DNA of 64,000 nt from Populus alba (lineage: Eukaryota; Streptophyta; Magnoliopsida; Malpighiales; Salicaceae). The translations under genes were made by a program, and so were the position numbers. The stretch lies in contig NC_133292.1 of assembly GCF_005239225.2 (NCBI RefSeq), forward strand, positions 10,326,985-10,390,984, given 5' to 3'. The notes below the pieces were generated by a model. It was not told the origin of the DNA. It was given only the letters and a program-made list of their open reading frames with translations, and did no database searches. Positions 63,430 through 64,000 of this stretch are shown here, piece by piece. Position 1 is the stretch's first letter. Each line of letters starts with the position of its first letter.

Positions 63430-64000
63430 TTCTCTATGAAATCAAGAGTTAGTGGCCGAGAATCACATACTGGGGTTTGCTCAAGACAGAGATCATGAGT
63501 ATTGCGTGGTCCTGTCTTCCAACTACTCGGAAAATTTGGTGGATTGAGATAATTCGTATAAAACACAGTGTCCCACAACTACAGAGTTAGGCCATTGGAG
63601 GACCAGCTAAAGATTGGAAATGAACGGTTGAACGTCAATGCTGATATAAATGCAAAACAAGATGACCTGATGAGATTATGTATATGTTTGAGACAATTAC
63701 ATGTGCCATCTGAATTTTGTCATGCTGGGATCAGGGACATGCTTGGGACATCTACTTAGGGCATGATTTTGAAAACGAAGGAAGAAAGAAATGTGCAAGA
63801 GACACAGCCTTCTTTGACAAAGTCACCTAGCTAGCCTTTTCTCCTTCCGCAGTTCAAACATTGCATATAGATACGGTAACAGAAAAGTAGTTCCTGATAT
63901 TCCAAAAGTCTGGCTTGAAGAACCTGAAAGGATCTAGCCTGTTCAAAATTGCAGACTATTATTCCCAAAATGTTTTCTCGACAACGAAGAATTTTTCTTG
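63430..64000. other. Upstream DNA of the right-hand SAUR gene to the window edge
   Basis: No gene is visible. A plus-strand frame at 63568-63759 has no known similarity. The sequence has balanced composition and could be distal promoter or the flank of another gene beyond the edge. Confidence 0.25.

Overview
The window is nuclear DNA from a dicot plant. Genes have GT-AG introns, the spacers are very AT-rich, and the proteins are plant families (BBR/BPC, group I bZIP, SAUR, chloroplast amidophosphoribosyltransferase). Protein character and the abundant short AT-rich mobile elements suggest Salicaceae (Populus or Salix), but this is an inference made without a database search.

Layout: a BASIC PENTACYSTEINE regulator (1329-2389, +) is followed by a 10 kb AT-rich spacer full of short MITE-like repeats and one long foldback. 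A compact gene block follows: group I bZIP factor (12884-15703, +), tRNA-dihydrouridine synthase 3 (17136-20417, +) and the plastid purine enzyme amidophosphoribosyltransferase (21884-23641, -). Next come an unrecognised, apparently decayed minus-strand locus (about 25.8-28.1 kb) and a tiny three-exon gene for mitochondrial ATP synthase subunit e (28860-29942, +). From 31.5 to 57 kb the DNA is mostly repeats and relics: a LINE zinc-knuckle fragment, MITE-like copies, a hAT-type element with a perfect 8-bp target duplication, and a degenerate 65-bp tandem array. Two SAUR genes lie in it (37450-37890, +; 50842-51156, -). The right end holds a six-exon YEATS-domain gene (58177-61239, -), a PPR relic and a third SAUR gene (63007-63282, -).

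The order BPC, bZIP29-type, DUS3, amidophosphoribosyltransferase, SAUR, SAUR matches, as I remember it, the Arabidopsis neighbourhood around At4g38840-At4g38910. The window is therefore probably a conserved syntenic block expanded by transposons. The genes do not form one pathway: they are regulators (BPC, bZIP, YEATS), housekeeping enzymes (DUS3, amidophosphoribosyltransferase, ATP synthase e) and auxin-growth effectors (SAURs).

I found no convincing new biological system. The best leads are the hAT-type element, the foldback, the 65-bp array, the decayed minus-strand locus and an unexplained coding-like exon near 54.8-55.0 kb. No tRNA, rRNA, CRISPR or organelle sequence was recognised. Exon boundaries were placed by eye from splice signals, reading frame and family similarity.
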